From Methyloglobulus sp. (lineage in GTDB: Bacteria > Pseudomonadota > Gammaproteobacteria > Methylococcales > Methylomonadaceae): DNA of 36,285 nt. Under the pieces are notes generated by a model. That model saw only the letters and a program-made list of their open reading frames with translations, had not been told where the DNA came from and ran no database searches. A program made the translations under genes and the position numbers. The first letter of the stretch is position 1. The number at the start of each line of letters is the position of its first letter. The stretch spans positions 1 to 36,285 of the forward strand of contig SHZQ01000004.1 of NCBI GenBank assembly GCA_009695535.1, read 5' to 3'. Below, piece after piece: positions 35,082 through 36,285 of this stretch.

Positions 35082-36104
35082 TCAAGCACTCAAAAACATC
35101 GCATCGCCATAACTGAAAAACCGATAAGACTGGCTAATAGCATGCTGATAAGAGTTCATCACAGACTGATAGCCAGCAAACGCTGCAACTAACATTAATA
35201 AGGTAGATTCTGACAGATGGAAATTGGTCAGCATGGCATCAACGGATTTAAATTGATAACCTGGGGTGATAAACAGATCGGTATCACCAAAGCTGAACTC
35301 AAGTTGCCCAGTTTTAGATGCTGATTCCAATGCCCTAACTGCCGTCGTGCCGATGGCGATCACCCGCCCACCCCTGGCTCTAGCTAGACTTACTGCATTC
35401 ACAACATCTGTCGATACGCTAAAGTATTCTTTGTGCATAATGTGTTGCGACAAGTCCTCTATTCTAACGGGCTGAAATGTTCCGCTACCCACATGTAAGG
35501 TCACAAAAGCCGTTGCTATGCCTTTAGCTTTGATTTTTTCCATCATCGCCATATCAAAATGCAAGCTGGCAGTCGGTGCGGCTACTGCACCTAAATGTTT
35601 AGCAAATACGCTTTGATAGCGACTAACATCGGCTTCATCATCAGCGCGGCTTATGTAAGGCGGCAAGGGGATGTGGCCGATCTGCTCTAAAATCTCCAAC
35701 AATGACTTATCACCTTTAAATTCAAGCTGAAATAAATCCTCTGCCCTACCCTGTACTTCACAACTATTACCGCTATCCAACTTAATTACCGCGCCTTCTT
35801 TTGGCGATTTGCTGGCTCTGACATGAGCTATCGCGTGATGGTCATCCAATATTCGTTCGATCAGGATTTCAACTTTACCCCCAGTGGTCTTAGCACCGAA
35901 TAAACGCGCAGGAATCACTTTAGTATCGTTAAAAACCAACAGGTCACGCTCATCAATTAAATCAATAAAATCGGTAAATTGCTTGTCGGCAAACTGTCCT
36001 GTGTGTTTATTCAAGCATAATAAACGGCTGTCATGACGTTCTGACAAAGGTGATTGGGCAATTAATTCTTCGGGCAGTTGATAGCTAAAATCAGATTTCT
36101 TCAT
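35082..36104 (-). CDS. queA: S-adenosylmethionine:tRNA ribosyltransferase-isomerase
   Basis: QueA (340 aa from the ATG at 36102-36104) transfers and isomerises the ribosyl group of SAM onto preQ1-modified tRNA, giving epoxyqueuosine. The start MKKSDFSYQLPEELIAQSPL is family-typical; the track's longer ORF adds a non-homologous extension. Conserved stretches include RLLCLNKHTG, VFNDTKVIPARLFG, PTASLHFD, LHVGSGTFQPVR and the C-terminal RFFSYGDAMFL. In many gammaproteobacteria queA is followed by tgt; here its downstream neighbour is the small secreted protein on the other strand. The gene is divergent from tRNA-Leu. Confidence 0.96.
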   Translation of the reverse strand: MKKSDFSYQLPEELIAQSPLSERHDSRLLCLNKHTGQFADKQFTDFIDLIDERDLLVFNDTKVIPARLFGAKTTGGKVEILIERILDDHHAIAHVRASKSPKEGAVIKLDSGNSCEVQGRAEDLFQLEFKGDKSLLEILEQIGHIPLPPYISRADDEADVSRYQSVFAKHLGAVAAPTASLHFDMAMMEKIKAKGIATAFVTLHVGSGTFQPVRIEDLSQHIMHKEYFSVSTDVVNAVSLARARGGRVIAIGTTAVRALESASKTGQLEFSFGDTDLFITPGYQFKSVDAMLTNFHLSESTLLMLVAAFAGYQSVMNSYQHAISQSYRFFSYGDAMFLSA

Positions 36105-36176
36105 GGAGGAAGATATTATCAGGATACATCTAGCAAATACACACAAAATGGACTGGCGTTTTTAAGCAAGTGTACC

Positions 36177-36182
36177 TATAAT
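36177..36182 (+). promoter_or_regulatory. -10 box of tRNA-Leu promoter
   Basis: A perfect TATAAT ends 12 bp before the mature tRNA 5' end. The -35 region is weak. This is motif-based inference. Confidence 0.55.
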
Positions 36183-36193
36183 GTGCGTTCTTT

Positions 36194-36280
36194 GCCGGGA
36201 TGGCGGAACTGGTAGACGCGCCGGATTCAAAATCCGGTTGGGGTGACTCAGTGCCGGTTCGATTCCGGCTCTCGGTACCA
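36194..36280 (+). tRNA. tRNA-Leu (anticodon CAA)
   Basis: An 87-nt class II tRNA. The acceptor stem GCCGGGA pairs with TCTCGGT (two G-U pairs), and the anticodon stem CCGGA/TCCGG holds the loop TTCAAAA, giving anticodon CAA, which reads UUG leucine codons. The long variable arm typical of leucine tRNA is present (TTGGGGTGACTCA), followed by the T-arm (GCCGGTTCGATTCCGGC). The 3' CCA is encoded. Confidence 0.97.
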
Positions 36281-36285
36281 AACAT

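Overview
This window looks like chromosomal DNA of a gammaproteobacterium. The evidence is the full atpIBEFHAGDC operon followed by glmU-glmS, DiaA and AmpD of the gammaproteobacterial kind, rsmI divergent from an lpoA-like gene, a class A RNase P RNA next to rsmI, and queA next to tRNA-Leu. The small proteins, the dispersed repeats and the moderate GC content would suit a methanotroph-type lineage (Methylococcales), but that is an impression, not a demonstration.

Layout. 1-1475 (minus): a cell-envelope operon encoding a glycine-zipper lipoprotein, a signal-peptide/coiled-coil/C-terminal-TM protein and a secreted protein cut by the window edge. 1476-2426: AT-rich DNA holding a decayed membrane-protein fragment. 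2427-5989 (minus): a small periplasmic helical protein, an overlapping DUF4124/SDR/CPXCG operon and a POT peptide transporter. 6198-8895 (plus): pyrE and a dynamin-like GTPase. 9042-16053 (plus): the complete F1Fo ATP synthase operon with a strong terminator. 16125-19326 (plus): glmU and glmS, which make UDP-GlcNAc. 19346-19612: a possible recombinase-like remnant. 19692-22367 (minus): an unrecognised pair, a four-TM protein with a predicted periplasmic coiled coil followed by an SPFH-like protein with a long coiled-coil tail. 22718-25502 (minus): an Asn/Tyr/Gln-rich lipoprotein with an apparent frameshift, NhaD and AmpD. 25541-25685: nested palindromic repeats. 25845-29292 (plus): pyrF, an MltB-type lytic transglycosylase, a 45-aa membrane peptide, nadC and a flavin reductase. 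29304-30444 (minus): diaA and a shortened lpoA-like gene. 30492-31823 (plus): rsmI and rnpB. 31935-32720 (minus): a SUMF1/FGE-fold protein lacking the FGE cysteine pair. 32837-33682: a long palindromic repeat, a transposase fragment and the AraC-type cupin gene it appears to have broken. 33778-36280: a YchJ-family protein, a small secreted protein, queA and tRNA-Leu(CAA).

Most of the window is housekeeping: energy conservation, peptidoglycan precursor supply and turnover (glmU, glmS, ampD, mltB, lpoA-like), the last two pyrimidine steps (pyrE, pyrF), NAD synthesis, and rRNA/tRNA modification and processing. The best candidate for an undescribed system is the two-gene SPFH-like/four-TM module. 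The second is the three-gene envelope operon at the left edge. Several small decay scars (lpoA/yraN, the frameshifted lipoprotein, the IS/AraC junction, the membrane fragment) show local erosion.
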